Of a DNA stretch of 64,000 bases, positions 47,900 through 59,822 are shown piece by piece. Below the pieces are notes generated by a model that was not told the DNA's origin, did no database searches, and worked only from the letters and a program-made list of their open reading frames with translations. The DNA lies in contig JBOZIK010000001.1 in NCBI GenBank assembly GCA_051453625.1, positions 261,624,738 through 261,688,737 on the forward strand, read 5' to 3'. Within the stretch, counting starts at the first letter, position 1. Each line of letters starts with the position of its first letter. The DNA comes from Welwitschia mirabilis. Its lineage: Eukaryota; Gnetophyta; Gnetopsida; Welwitschiales. The position numbers and the translations under genes were made by a program.

Positions 47900-48700
47900 T
47901 CTTTTATCACTCATAGGATTAGGTATACCAAAGTATCTAAATGTGGACAAGAGTAGGCAAGGATATCCCATAGTTTAAAGCTATCATGCCTCAGTCATAC
48001 TCCTAAGTCTCCTCTATGTGAAGGTTGATAAGTCCATCTTCTTCCTCTGCTTAAACACTACTAATATCTATAGGTGTGTAACCATTATGTGAGTATTATA
48101 AAATGATGGATTGATGTTATGAATCAGCCCTTTATAAATAATCCTAAGCAGGTAATAATTGTATAATCAAAACCCTTTTCCTATTAGTGATCAAGTAAAT
48201 TGTAATACTAGTGCTGTACAATAAGCAAAACACTTCTCTATCCCCCTAGCTAAATAAATATGTGTACTCCTGATATAATCTATATTAGTAACTATAGGAA
48301 TGTGGTTTAAGATAATCATGATCTTATGGCTACAAATGGTAGCTACGATCATGTTAACCAATCGGTCACAAGCATTAGGATGTTCCTCTATATGCATAGT
48401 ATCATAGAATTCTATGGTCTTTAACATGTAATATACCTCCTATGCATCTATAATCCATTGAAGTTATAGATCTATGAGCCTCTAATACATGTCTAGCTCT
48501 AATTACTGCACGAAATCTCTAAAATATCTTTCTACTTGAATGGTAGCTATCTGAATCATGAGAAACATAGCATGACGAGATGAAGGATGAACTAGCTCTA
48601 CTCACTTAACCTCTAGTGGTGCTAATTGGTCTACCTCTTACTCTACTACCTTTTATTCTATCTCAATCTATCTTACTCTGCATGTGCATAACTTATTAGT
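47900..48700 (-). pseudogene. Copy C env-like/plant transposon-protein ORF
   Basis: The open part 48427-48191 reads IEFYDTMHI, LVNMIVATICSHKI and IRSTHIYLARG, aligned with copy B 26703-26918. Further on, GLIHNINPSFYNT matches copy B's VLIYNINSSFHNS. It is more decayed than in B. Position after pol and before the polypurine tract fits the Athila env-like ORF. No function can be read from the sequence. Confidence 0.58.
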
Positions 48701-50680
48701 TATAAATATAAAATACATCATGTAAAGTCAAGTGGAGATAGCTAAAATATATCACGTGGAAGCCCAAAATAACCCCATAAATTGGTTTTTAATGTGTAGA
48801 AGTCATAAAAATATTTCTTGCTCATACTTAAAGAATATCAATACATTCCCTATTATTTAATCATGTGAAAAAAAATTAAAATATTAGAAAAAGTCAAAAG
48901 GTGTACAATAGGTGGGCCCCAAATAAGGTGAAAAATTAAAGTGCTCAAATGAAAAATATAATCTAATAGAATTATAAAGTATGTTGTACTAATAAATTTT
49001 TCCTAAAGTACTACTACATTCTAAGTCATAGCTAATGAGAAATTGAGGTTTAAATTTAAAAAAAAAAAAAAACCTAATTCTACCTCATAAAGCATACAAT
49101 TTAAGATATCTCGTAAAATATGTTGTGAAATTAGATCTATAAGTTTCAAATTGAAGAGTATGAAAAGATAAATAATATACATGGAAACCTTATGTTTAAA
49201 GATTTAAAAATGAAAGAAAAAAATTAAAAATGATAAGGTAAAGAGAAACATACCCCATTTTACATAATTCAATGAAAACATACAATCTAGGATGTGAATC
49301 TAACTAGGAAAAGTTTCAAGATATTGGTATAAACTAGAGTAACTATCATATCTTAAAAGAAGAAACAAAAATAATAGAAATAAAAGAAACATGAAAGAAA
49401 ATAAAGTAACTAGTAGTTTTACCACACTGTTGTCTAGTGGCATCATCCAAACAACAACCCTAGGATGACTATCAAAAAACCTCTCAGTGTCAATTCTTAT
49501 GTCATCTAAGTAATCAAGTGGATGATAGGTCTTTGAAAATTTTTACAAAAATGAAGATATCAACTGAACATATTAGACTCAGATATTAGCATGAAGGTAT
49601 CAAAAAACTTTTTAAAAAATAGGGAATGATAAAGAATCATGATGAATGAGAATGAATGAGAAAAATTCAAAGAAATCAAAAGGTATGAAGATAAAAATGC
49701 ACTAAGTAGGATGAAACCTATAAAAAAAACTAAACAAATGTGTCTAAACTGAAAAAAAAAATCTAGAAAAATGTAAAACTCCTAATGACACAAAGGCATC
49801 TTATAAAAATTGTAAAGAATAAGAGAAGAACGTTTAATTAAAATGCTAAAAGAAAATCAATTTGTAAGTAATAAAAATAACATGAATAACAGCAAGGATA
49901 CTACTAAATGATAAGGTCTTAAAAATGATGAAAAATTAAGGAAATGACTTTGAAATAATAAACTAAAAACCAAAGAAAAATTAAATGAAAATACATGATA
50001 ACCATGAAGAAAATATCTTACCTACCCCAAATTCTAATTTAGAAAACACCCTCAAAAGACATCATAAAGTCATTTGAGTAAAGATGCATGATAAAATGTA
50101 TTAACTTCATAAAGTTCCACTCAAAAGGCAGTGATTATGATGACATCAAAGATTAAGTTCTTAAAACAATGAATTATAAGATCAAAAGCTGCTTAAAAAT
50201 GAACTCATCTATTCACACCCTAAAATACACCTAAATCCTCAAAAGTGAAATGATCATATGGGAATACTAATAGTATAAAAAAGAAGCAATGCCTATTATA
50301 ACACTAAAAACACCACTGATCCCATAGCCTTATATAAATAATTCCCACATGATTACACACTCAAAAAAATGAAGATGAAGAAGTGAGATAAAAGACTAAA
50401 AATAACATACTTAAATAACTAAAGACCTCATACTATTAAAAATAAGCACTATAACCAAGACATCTTTCTTTATAGTGAAGTTTATAAACATGTAAATGTC
50501 TTAAGATTAGATAAATCCAATCCTATTACTATAAAAATACCTAAGTATGAATACTAATCATGAAACCTTCACAACAAAAATACATAAGTTAAGTTAAAAA
50601 TTATCAAGTGACATCATAACATCCACCAAAGGAATAAGCTAGGAGGGAATTCAAATAATGGTAGGAAGGAAGTCCTTCCC
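48701..50680 (-). other. Copy C 3' non-coding region
   Basis: Matches the corresponding parts of copies A and B (for example AATGATCATATGGGAATACTA near 50250 against AATGATCATGTGGGAATACTA near 28740). CATC/GATG modules at about 49425-49525. No gene. Confidence 0.7.
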
Positions 50681-50689
50681 ATTGATAAG

Positions 50690-51960
50690 ACCTCCAAAAA
50701 AATTGCTTTTATCATTTTCAAGGTTGCATTAAAATGTTATTCATATATTTTCAACATTTTTATATTAATTTTCTGAATCTCCTTAGAATCTAAGTCAAAA
50801 ATCTTAATAGAGCCATTAGAATGTACTTTATCTATAAGATAAGTACCTAACCATTTAGAGATTAACTTGTTGTATAAAAGATGTACTCTACTATTGTGTA
50901 AAAGAGCAAGTTAACAATGTTCAAAATTTTTATGAAATAACTTTCTGTTATGTTTGAACTTAGGTTGTGCTCTGTGAATAAGTTAATGATCTATAGCATG
51001 TGTATACTATTCATTTAAGTAATTAATTTGAGCTAATATATTTTTAAGATTTTCATAATTTTTTACAAGATTAAGTTGATAAGAAGAATGATAGGATCTA
51101 TAATGCACATCAATAGTTAAAATACAAGCTTTTCTGTATACATGTTCATAAAGTAAAAAACTAAGACAATTATGCCAACTAGTATAATAAGCAAAAAGAA
51201 CATCATTAAACTTAAAATACCAAGATTTATTATTAATAGAGACATATTTTTATAGCATTTTCTTTATTTCTCTATTTGCATTTTTAGCCTGAGTATTGGT
51301 TTGTCAATAATAATTACAAGCTACTTTATGTTTAATTCCAATGAATAAAAGAAATTTTTAAAACTTTTATTACTAAAATGGGTTCCCTGATTATAATGTT
51401 AATTTTAGAAAAATAAAAACATTGAAAAAATTAATTTCTAATAAAATTTTAAATAGTTGAGGCATTATTCGTAAAAGTAGGAATAGCTTCAGCTCATTTA
51501 GTAACATAATTCATAGTCACTAAAATGTAATCCTTATCATTAGAAGGTGGTTTAATAAGGTTGATAAAATTAATCTTCCAATAAATAAAATGTTCACATT
51601 TAAGAATATATTTGAAAGACATCTTATAAGAACAAATAAGGCTACCATAATATTGATAAGCATCACACCTTTTAGCAAAATCAAAAGATTTCTAAAAAAG
51701 ACTATACTAATAAAAACTAAAGTGAAGTATTTTCCTTGTTATTTTCTATCCACTAAAATAACCTCCACAAATAACACCATGGTTAAGATGAAGGATGTCT
51801 AATTTTTCCCATTTGGGCACACATTTTCTCATTATTTGGTCTTTGCACCTACATTAAAGATGTGGCTTTATCCATTCATAATCACCTATTCTGTATAGGA
51901 AGGATTTTTCTTAATTATAAGTCCAATGCTATGGTGTTTCTATGGTAATAAAATAATTAA
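50690..51960 (-). pseudogene. Copy C integrase, catalytic residues lost
   Basis: Frames give YWKINFINLIKPPSNDKDYI near 51570-51510; the first catalytic Asp of the ID-F motif is Asn here. YVTKWAEAIPTF follows near 51495. The second site, INIII, lacks the Asp. The C-terminus reads WLGTYLIDKVHSNGS and IKIFDLDSKEIQK near 50830-50790. No chromodomain. Stops throughout. Confidence 0.87.
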
Positions 51961-52019
51961 CTGTGTTTGCATACTAAGGACAAGGATGAGTAGAAAATAT
52001 GGTAAAAAGTTATTTATTT

Positions 52020-52640
52020 TGAAAAGATTCATTAATTATAAAATAATTAAGAGAAGAAAAAACATGTGAAAAATGATTTGCTATAATATTATACTTTTCT
52101 ACTATATTAATAATGGTAAGGTTAAATTTTTGAATGAGGAGGATTCATGAAATGAGTATAGCACTATAATCTTTCTTGGTCATGAGGTATCTAATAGTTA
52201 CATGATCAATGTAAACATTTGTATAAAAGCACAAAAAATAGTGTCTAAGCATATCAAGGAAAAGAATTATTGGTGACATTTCTTTATCAGTAGTAGTGTA
52301 ATTTATTTAAGATTTAGATAAAGTTTTGCTATGATAAGATATAACTTTAAAATTATTTCATACTTTTATTCAAGAACCCCACCTACAATAATATTACTAA
52401 TATTACATATTAACTCAAAATATTTGTTCCAATCGAGTCCTGTTACAATAGGCATGGAAGAGATTTTACCTTTAAGTTTTTTAAAAGTAAGTTAACACGA
52501 TTCATTTCATTTGAATTTAGCTTCATTTTTAAGTAAGGAGTAAAGGGTTTTATAAATGTTATCATAATCTTGAATAAAATGATGCTAAAAATCATAATAA
52601 TCAAGGAAAGATTGAACTTGTTTTGCATTCATTAGAGGAG
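52020..52640 (-). pseudogene. Copy C RNase H
   Basis: Reads YTTTDKEMSPIILFLDMLRH near 52308-52250 and YIDHVTIRYLMTKKDYS near 52220-52170, with the Asp in the DH motif kept. It aligns with copy B 30650-31068. Confidence 0.83.
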
Positions 52641-53290
52641 TTATCTTTTTAATTATACTTACTTTTTCAGAATCATCCTAATTCCTTTACCAGAAATGTG
52701 ATGATCTAAGATAATTCCATTATCAGTTAGAAATATACTCTTCTTCCAATTCAAATGTAAGCCACCTTTAATGCATCTATCAAGGATGTTATCTAATATT
52801 TCTAAGATTTGTTCAAATTTTTCACTATTGATTGAGAAGTCATCTATAAAAATTTTAATTAAATTCTCTAATATATTAGAAAATATATTCATCATTGTAT
52901 GTTAAAAATTATTAGAATCACTAAAAAGTACAAAATGCATGTGTCTAAAGGTAAACATTATAAAAAGTAAAGTAAAAGTTATTTCATCCTAATCCTAACT
53001 AGTAATACAAACCTAATTGTAATTACTATACCTATGAATGAAATAATAGAAGGAATGTCCTTGGATTCTATCAAGTATCTAGTCAAGAAGAGGTAATGAA
53101 CAATGTTCTTTCTTAGTTACTTTATTTAGCTTTCTAAAATTAATACACATTCTCCACTTTCCATCTTTCTTAGGTACTACTATTAAAGGGCTAATCCATT
53201 CACTATTATCTATGTCATAAATAATTTCAACATCCATTAATTTAATGATTTCATCCTTTATGACTTATTTAAGAGATGGATTTAGTATAC
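52640..53290 (-). pseudogene. Copy C reverse transcriptase, active-site Asp pair kept
   Basis: The sense order is EIIKLMDVEIIYDIDNSEWI near 53255-53195, SPLIVVPKKDGKWRM near 53195-53150, then an open 78-codon piece (52895-52659). This includes FIDDFSIN at about 52850, with both metal-binding Asp residues of the F-x-DD box, and LTDNGIILDHHISGKGI. It is the least damaged RT core in the window, but stops and frameshifts on either side make it non-functional. Confidence 0.88.
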
Positions 53291-53919
53291 GTTAATGTTT
53301 TATAATAGTTTTTACATTGTCCCCAAGATAAAAATTTTATTGAATAATGGAAGTAGGAATGAATGTTAAATCTTTATGGGAAAAAGTAAATTCATTAACC
53401 TTAAAATTCAAATGTGAGATTAAAAATGATTTTTATTAAGAAAAAATATTCTTATTTCTTATCAAAGATTTTTTTGATCATTATAAAGAAAGAGATATTT
53501 TAGTACAATGGGTAAAGGTTTTGGATTTGATTTCAGATTTTCTAATTTTGTTTAATTTTTATCAAAGTTTATTGTCATCTTAGACTATCATCTTAATGAT
53601 TGGGGTGGATAACTGCTTCAAAATATAAAATATAAATTGTTTTTAGATGTTGGACTTATTTACAAATTGTAATTTCAGTTTCTTCACTTTCTTGATCATA
53701 ATACTTTTCTCTTAAATGCTCATAGTTGAATTTATCATTATCAAAAGCTTTGAAGTTTTCTATTCAAGTGAATGATTATGTAAGATAGGCTTATGAAGCA
53801 TTAATAATCTCTATTTAAGTGGATGATGTTGTAAAAATAATGTTGGATTAATTTCTTATTTAATATTCTACTCATTATCTAGGTCCTTTTCAACAGCATT
53901 AAAAACTTGTATGATAAAC

Positions 53920-54290
53920 TTTTTATTTCCTATGTGACATTCCATCATTCTAGTCCTTGTATTAATACTATAATGGGCTATTGTATAAAATGCACTACCT
54001 AAAATTAGGGATAACCCCTTCCATGCTCAACTTCAATCATAGCCACATATATTAGATAGAATACTTCTTCAATTTAACTTACCAAATATTTTATTACTTT
54101 TAAAGGTTTTTCACTAATTTATCTACCAATTCTAAGATAATTTATGTAGGCTTAATTCTACTTTTCAAACCAAGTTATTTATAAATGTAAAGGCATAATG
54201 TTAACACTCACTCTATGTTAATTAAGGCTATTTTTATTCTTTTATTTTCTTCTAATGTAACAATTATTGTTGCTATCCCTAAATCCTTAA
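53920..54290 (-). pseudogene. Copy C protease, degenerate
   Basis: The active-site region survives only as SVNIMPLHL after a damaged loop near 54200. The downstream INTRTRMMECHIGNKKF and FNAVEKDL match copy A (NIDTRTRLMKCHFENKRF, FNAAKKDL). Confidence 0.72.
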
Positions 54291-54510
54291 ATTTTAGACA
54301 TTTTTGCAAAACTAAATTGGTTATAGATTGGACTAAGAAGATTTTGCTAGGTATTATTCATTTTTGTTTCCTCCTAATTATATCTTTCCACAACTTGGAA
54401 TATTTAGGATTCTCTTTCATGAGTTTCCAAAATGGTAAATTTATGTTTACATTTTACATTTAAGCTTTAATATAATCATCAAAGGTATAATTGGTATTTA
54501 ATCTATCAAG

Positions 54511-54783
54511 CTAAGAGGTATTAGTATTCTTACCTTTATCTTGAGAAGAATTTTTCTTGTTAAGCTTATCTATTAAAGGATAAGAAAAAGTATAATTTTC
54601 TAAAATTTCAATATACTCTTCTTCTTCATTATTTTTATCATTTTGGGAAGTTATAACCTCATAGGTAGAAGGCATTATATCATTTACACTTCTTATCATA
54701 ACCTTATAATCTTTTCTTACTTTATCAAGGTTTAGTAAAGGTTGTATTGCAAGTGATCTTTGTGGTTTTTCATTTGCAAGCAT
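54511..54783 (-). CDS. Copy C gag-protease linker, open segment
   Basis: A 90-codon open piece beginning MLANEKPQRSLAIQPLL, the direct counterpart of copy A 11538-11876 (MLANQKPQGTLATQPLL), with the acidic EEEEYIEILENYTF segment. It is a polyprotein remnant, and the Met is probably internal. Confidence 0.72.
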   Translation of the reverse strand: MLANEKPQRSLAIQPLLNLDKVRKDYKVMIRSVNDIMPSTYEVITSQNDKNNEEEEYIEILENYTFSYPLIDKLNKKNSSQDKGKNTNTS

Positions 54784-54789
54784 AGTTTG

Positions 54790-56020
54790 TTGAAGAACAT
54801 TAACAAGATTTTCAATGTTTGAATTTGTCTTCTCTTAGAATTTTATTAATTCATCAATGGAATTTCTTAGTGAATCATTTTGGTTCTAAGAATTTCATAT
54901 GCTTACTTAACAATTTGAGTTATTTGGTTGGAAGTTTGAGTTTTTTATTTAAAATTTAGCATTCTAAAAACTATTTCTAAATGGTTCAAAATTTAGATGA
55001 TTTTCTTAAAAGTTCTTAAATTTGTTTTCAAAAGATTAAAAGTTAAGCTGTTCATTCATCCTATGTTGAAATTGATTTTGATTTTAATTTTGATTTTGGA
55101 TGCTAAAGTTTGAAGACTTTTGGTTGAATGTAAAAATCTCTTCATAAATCTTTTCTTTGTAGATAGGAAATAAAATATACTCTTTTGTGATATGAAAGTT
55201 GTCTACACATAAATCATGGATTAGAACTACACTCTTTTTAGTTATCACTTTTGCATCTAATATCATTTTTATTTTCTCCTTTTCTTATTTAACTTCTTTA
55301 ATATCTTTTATGATTTAGCTTATAGTTTGATTTTCTTTAGGTATTGGTTTAGATCATGTTTGAATTACTTCTACTACTTCTTTCAATAATCTGCATGTAT
55401 TTTCTAATGTGAGATTTATCAAATTCTCTCCACATTATAAATCTACAAGTTGTTTTATTTGGATATCAGATCCACTATAGAAATAATCTACTAATNNNTA
55501 TAAGATTAGAATGTATTGCAATGAAAAATTGTTTATAAGTGGAGGCATAATATTCATTAGGTTGTTATTAAAAATTTGTTACTTCTTTCTTTCTTTTTCT
55601 TATTATTTGTTCACTCATAAATCTCTTTATAAAGGCTTCTTAAACTTGGTTCCATTTAAGCTCTTATGTAAAATAGCTCTTAATCATAATTTTTCTTTTT
55701 CTTTTAAAGTAATGGGAAAAATAATGATGTAAGTATGATCACTAATTTGTTTTTTATTATTTCCATAAGTAAGCACTAATTGTTTAATGTCAACTATAGG
55801 TTGGAGGGGATATTCATCATCTACTCCATTAAAAATAGAATATGCATTTAGATTTCATAAATCAACATCACTACTAGAAGGTAGGTCAAAAATAATTTGG
55901 ATTCCAAATTTCTTATTTGTAATTAGTTCTTTAAGATTAACATTAGCATTTATATTTATAGGGGTGGTAGAGTTTTTGATTCCAATAGGGGGATTAGGCA
56001 AAGTAATCTATTTTTGTTTT
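54790..56020 (-). pseudogene. Copy C gag, zinc knuckle degraded
   Basis: The core reads LVLTYGNNKKQISDHTYIII near 55790-55730, with LRAILHKSL after it, matching the B gag. The zinc knuckle (55215-55170) reads HDLCVDNFHITKEY: the first and last Cys of CX2CX4HX4C are now His and Tyr. YKEKIYEE follows, as in A and B. A 3-N gap is at 55496-55498. Confidence 0.86.
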
Positions 56021-56700
56021 TATAAATAATTAGATATTATAATAAAATAATTTTCTTATAAATTTTTTTTTTTGAAAAAAATCTTTGAAAAAATCAAATT
56101 CTAAAATAATAAATGCAAAAAAAGCTTCTTGTTTAGTTCTTGAAATATTTTTCATACCTAGGATGTACATACCTGGGCTAAGTTCATAGTCAACCAAACC
56201 TTCTCAGATGTTTTCTTTGGTCAATAGCACCTCTCTCTCTAATATTTTATCTTTTTAGTAGAGTTTATCATGTCCAACAATATCCAATTCTATTTTTGTA
56301 AGTTTTATCTCTATGATCAAATAGACGATGTATCTGAATGATAACAGATATAAAGAACTAAAAATAAAAAAATACTTTAAAAAATAAAATTACAAAATAA
56401 CAGAAAATGAAAACTACCCATCGTCTTTTGAGTTATCTGAATGATAGAGGAAATGATGAGAGAAAAATCCTGGTTATTAAGAAAATGAAAAAACCTAAGT
56501 TTCATAAGATGTCATCATCATAGGTTATCTAGATTATAAGGATGATGATAAGGAATTATTTTTAAAATGCAAAACAAAGAAAAATATGAAAATAAAAACT
56601 TACATTTCTATTATAAACATACAATGCCACTACAATAAAATACCTAAATCAAAATCCAAACTACTTATCTAAGTAATAACAATCCTTGAACTCAAAGCAT
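56021..56700 (-). other. Copy C leader
   Basis: Untranslated leader. CATC/GATG modules at about 56310-56345 (AGACGATGTATCTGAATGAT), 56408-56455 (CCATCGTCTT, then TTATCTGAATGATAG) and 56508-56550. Some CG dinucleotides survive here. Confidence 0.65.
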
Positions 56701-56721
56701 CCTTCTCTAGTAATGGCACCA
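56701..56721 (-). promoter_or_regulatory. Copy C primer-binding site (tRNA-Asp type)
   Basis: The minus strand reads TGGTGCCATTACTAGAGA, three bases (TCT) from the LTR end. All six differences from TGGCGCCGTTGCCGGGGA are C-to-T or G-to-A. Confidence 0.88.
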
Positions 56722-56724
56722 AGA

Positions 56725-57991
56725 TGTCGTAGTGCATATTTATATAAATGTTACATTGTTAAACAAATCTAAAGAATAAAAAAATATATATNNNNNNNNN
56801 NNNNNNNGTTACACAACATAGCATACTAATATATATGGTAGTAATCCAAATGACATAATTTCATGGAAGGCATAAGTGAAAAGAAATAGAGTTGATTTTG
56901 AAACTAAAATAGTTTTTAATCTCTCAATAGAATAATAACAATGCAAAGTAATATGCAAATAAACACACTATGCAAATGAGATGTAAGTTCTATTTTAAAT
57001 GTAACTTCTATCCAATTACCAAATTAACCTATTATAAATATTAGTCCTATATAATCTAGATAAATTAAGGAAAGCTATCATTAGACTAAGACCAATCTAA
57101 TCTATTAGATATGTAAAACAAAATATAAAAACCATATAAAGTTAAGCTAAAAAATGAAATCTAATATACCTCAACTAATAATGTCAATCTTAATAAAGGT
57201 TATCCTCATGATCTATATTGTAGATGAAGCTTTTATGGAATTACAAGTCATATAAATCATAAGGGAGATGCACATAACAAATAATATAAAAAGAAAAACA
57301 GAGTTTTTATTATGTCAAACTAACATCTATGTTACAAAGTAGTATAATCTTAATAAAGGATACATAGCTAAACACTAAGAAAGACATCTCTCTATAATAA
57401 TAATGAATGAACCTCCTATCCTTTAATCTCTTGTCATGAGAATTTCTAGTACCAAAAAAGATCAAATCTAAGTCAAGATCAAAGGAGGTATTTATTACAA
57501 AATAGACTCTGAAATCAACAAACAATGATAGACATGGTAATAATCCTAATAACCATGCAAGAATGTATGCACCACATGGTGAAAGTTTTATGAAGTTTTA
57601 TTTTTAGGTGTTATCCTACTAATCATCTAAATGTCATAGGAGATGATACCACATCATACAAATTTCACATCAGCTACCAAATTAATTAAGTAAATTTCCT
57701 TATCAACATAAGTACTTATGTTATCTATACAGTTGCCTAGACAATGAGGTAGATGATGGACTTTGTAAAGTATTTCTTGTGTTGAATTAACCTCTTTAAT
57801 TGTAGGATTACTACTTTAGATAGGAATTATTATAATTTTCTTTAAATGTTATCAAATGTAATGAATATTACATATTTTTCTGACATTTTTTAATCTCTCT
57901 AATATTGTCAAAACTTTGCATAAACTTGTATAATGTCCTGGAAAACTACATAAAATACACTATCAAATGCATATAGTTTAATAGTGTAATA
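56725..57991 (-). repeat. Copy C 5' LTR (16-N gap)
   Basis: The plus-strand left end is TGTCGTAGTG and the right end GTGTAATA (CA to TA). It pairs with 45691-46914. Gap at 56792-56807. CATC/GATG modules at about 57610-57655 and 57718-57755. Confidence 0.92.
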
Positions 57992-57996
57992 GCCTA
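57992..57996. repeat. Target-site duplication of copy C, right (GCCTA)
   Basis: Exact match to 45686-45690. Confidence 0.92.
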
Positions 57997-58880
57997 CTTT
58001 TATCATTATTGTTTAAGTCTTCTCTAAACGTAAGGATGGGAATGACATGATTAGCTTTAGAGGTTGTTAAAAAAACATTATTTAAAGGATGTATCATAAA
58101 GATAATCTTGGATAATGTTTCACATTATTAAAGTTTTTAAAAAATTCCTCTTCACTCAATTATGTAAGTAACATTGGTTAAGATTCAATAGATTTTTTCT
58201 TTCAATAATTTCATTTCATTAATGTCACTTTTATCCTATGTTGTGTAACATGCTAATTTTCCTTCTCCCTCAAATGTTTACTCATTTATCACATATTGAT
58301 CATCATTATATGTATCTAAAACTATTTCAAAGTATAGTCTAGATGCATCTATTTGATTACTCTTTGAGGCATGTCTAAAATTCTCTTAGATGTATTCACT
58401 TATTTCATTGTGGACTTCTTTAAGGATCTCTTCTTCAATTCTAATGGATAGGATTTGGTTGTTATAAATTCTATTTTTCTTAATTTCTTTAAAGTTTTTA
58501 AGGCTTTTAGGCTTATGAAATATAGGAATATTTCCTTGTTTTCTTGTTATTGATTAAGATCCCTAAGGATTTGATCATTAGTTTTATCTATTTATTGAAG
58601 AATTTGTTTGAGATTTTCAATGATTTTCATTGTGGATTCTTTTAAAGATTGAGAATGAATTTGAAATATATTGGAAGAATTTTGAAAATAACTTTCTTAA
58701 ATCTTTAGAACGTATTCTCAAAGAGAGGTGAGGTATTTTATTAAGTGTATGAAGATGATAGGTAATGCTTAAAGGATGAAGGATATATGAAGTGAGATGA
58801 AGGGTATGAGTTAAAGGATGATGAATACAAAATAGAGGATAAAGGATAATAATTGTAAGGATGATGGAAGGCATGTGAGC
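57997..58880 (-). pseudogene. Degenerate coiled-coil-like ORF, possibly F-family gag
   Basis: A minus-strand frame from about 58720 reads NSSNIFQIHSQSLKESTMK, then IIENLKQIL and KTNDQILRDLN, a Leu/Ile-heptad, Lys/Glu-rich pattern with few stops. It lies in the sense direction of the F2 LTR and primer-binding site, about 1 kb downstream of them, where gag is expected. No zinc knuckle or catalytic motif is visible. An 85-codon open piece at 58617-58874 lies in another frame. The GAT/AAGG-rich stretch 58740-58870 is low complexity. Confidence 0.4.
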
Positions 58881-59800
58881 AAACTCCTATGGATTGATAT
58901 ACTTATTTTAGAATTCATAATTACTAGAAAGTTAATTCATATATGGATGGTATTAAGGGTACTCTTCAAATATCTATCTACATTAGATAAAGTCTCCTAT
59001 AATGTGTTTAGGTTATTATGATTCTAAGGATGATAAGGATAGATAGGTTTCTAATTAAAAGGTATTTGAAATATGTTAAGATCCTAATGCATTGCTAAGA
59101 TTCAAAAAACATGTGATGATTTCAACTAAAAGTTTACTTTTCCTTGATTTTTTATAGTTTTAAAGAAATCCTAATTATAGAATATTTTTAGGAGATCTAA
59201 AAGAGGTTATAGGAAAGATCTAAGTGAAAAAATTATGAAAACATTAGTAGCATCATTTACTATTGGCACTAGTCATTTTAGATATTTACCTTAAAAGAAA
59301 CATATAATTACAAGTAAAACTAGATAAGGCATTTCACACCATGGGGTATAGAAAGTAAGTAGTAGAAAATGAGATGGCTATGGGATGAAATTAAGTAAAA
59401 ATATATGAAAAAGCATAAAGATTTTTTTATTAGAAAAGAAAACTAAATAGAACAGAAAATTTATAGAAATTAAAAATTAAATATATAAAACAAATTATTA
59501 TAGTTCGGTTCAGTTATAGTCATGACCTTATATTTGGTTACACTTGCAAGAAAGTCATTAAACCTACAACATGAAATATTAAATATAAAAATGAAGTTTT
59601 AGCTACTAGAAAAGATAATTAAACTCAACAATTAAGACTATTTTAGATTTTACTAGAAATGAACCAATACTTACCACTCGAAGAAAAGATAAATATTCAA
59701 AAGAAAAATGGAAAGAACTCAATAAAATATCATTGGAAAGAGGATCAGTCTTATAAATTTAAAATCATGTACTATTAAAAAAAATCATCATGCAAACATA
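58881..59800 (-). other. F2 leader and flanking sequence
   Basis: 59620-59800 matches 42190-42400. The rest has no recognisable feature. Confidence 0.5.
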
Positions 59801-59818
59801 TTTCCAACAATGGTGCCA
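59801..59818 (-). promoter_or_regulatory. F2 primer-binding site (tRNA-Asp type)
   Basis: The minus strand reads TGGCACCATTGTTGGAAA. All six differences from the tRNA-Asp complement are G-to-A or C-to-T. Confidence 0.72.
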
Positions 59819-59822
59819 AAAT

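Larger units (their letters stand above)
45691..57991 (-). mobile_element. Copy C: Athila-like LTR retrotransposon, complete in outline
   Basis: 12.3 kb between perfect GCCTA duplications. Sense order on the minus strand: 5' LTR (57991-56725), primer-binding site, leader, gag, linker, protease, RT, RNase H, integrase, non-coding block, env-like ORF, polypurine tract, 3' LTR (46914-45691). It has only two small gaps (3 and 16 N), so it is the best template for the family. All coding parts carry stops, and its LTRs differ by more than those of copy A (by eye), so it seems older. It split unassigned sequence lying between the two F LTRs. Confidence 0.95.

Noticed and set aside
59811-59821. Plus-strand primer-binding site TGGTGCC at F2
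   Set aside because: The match ends after seven bases on the plus strand, while the minus strand gives 18 aligned bases with only deamination-type differences.
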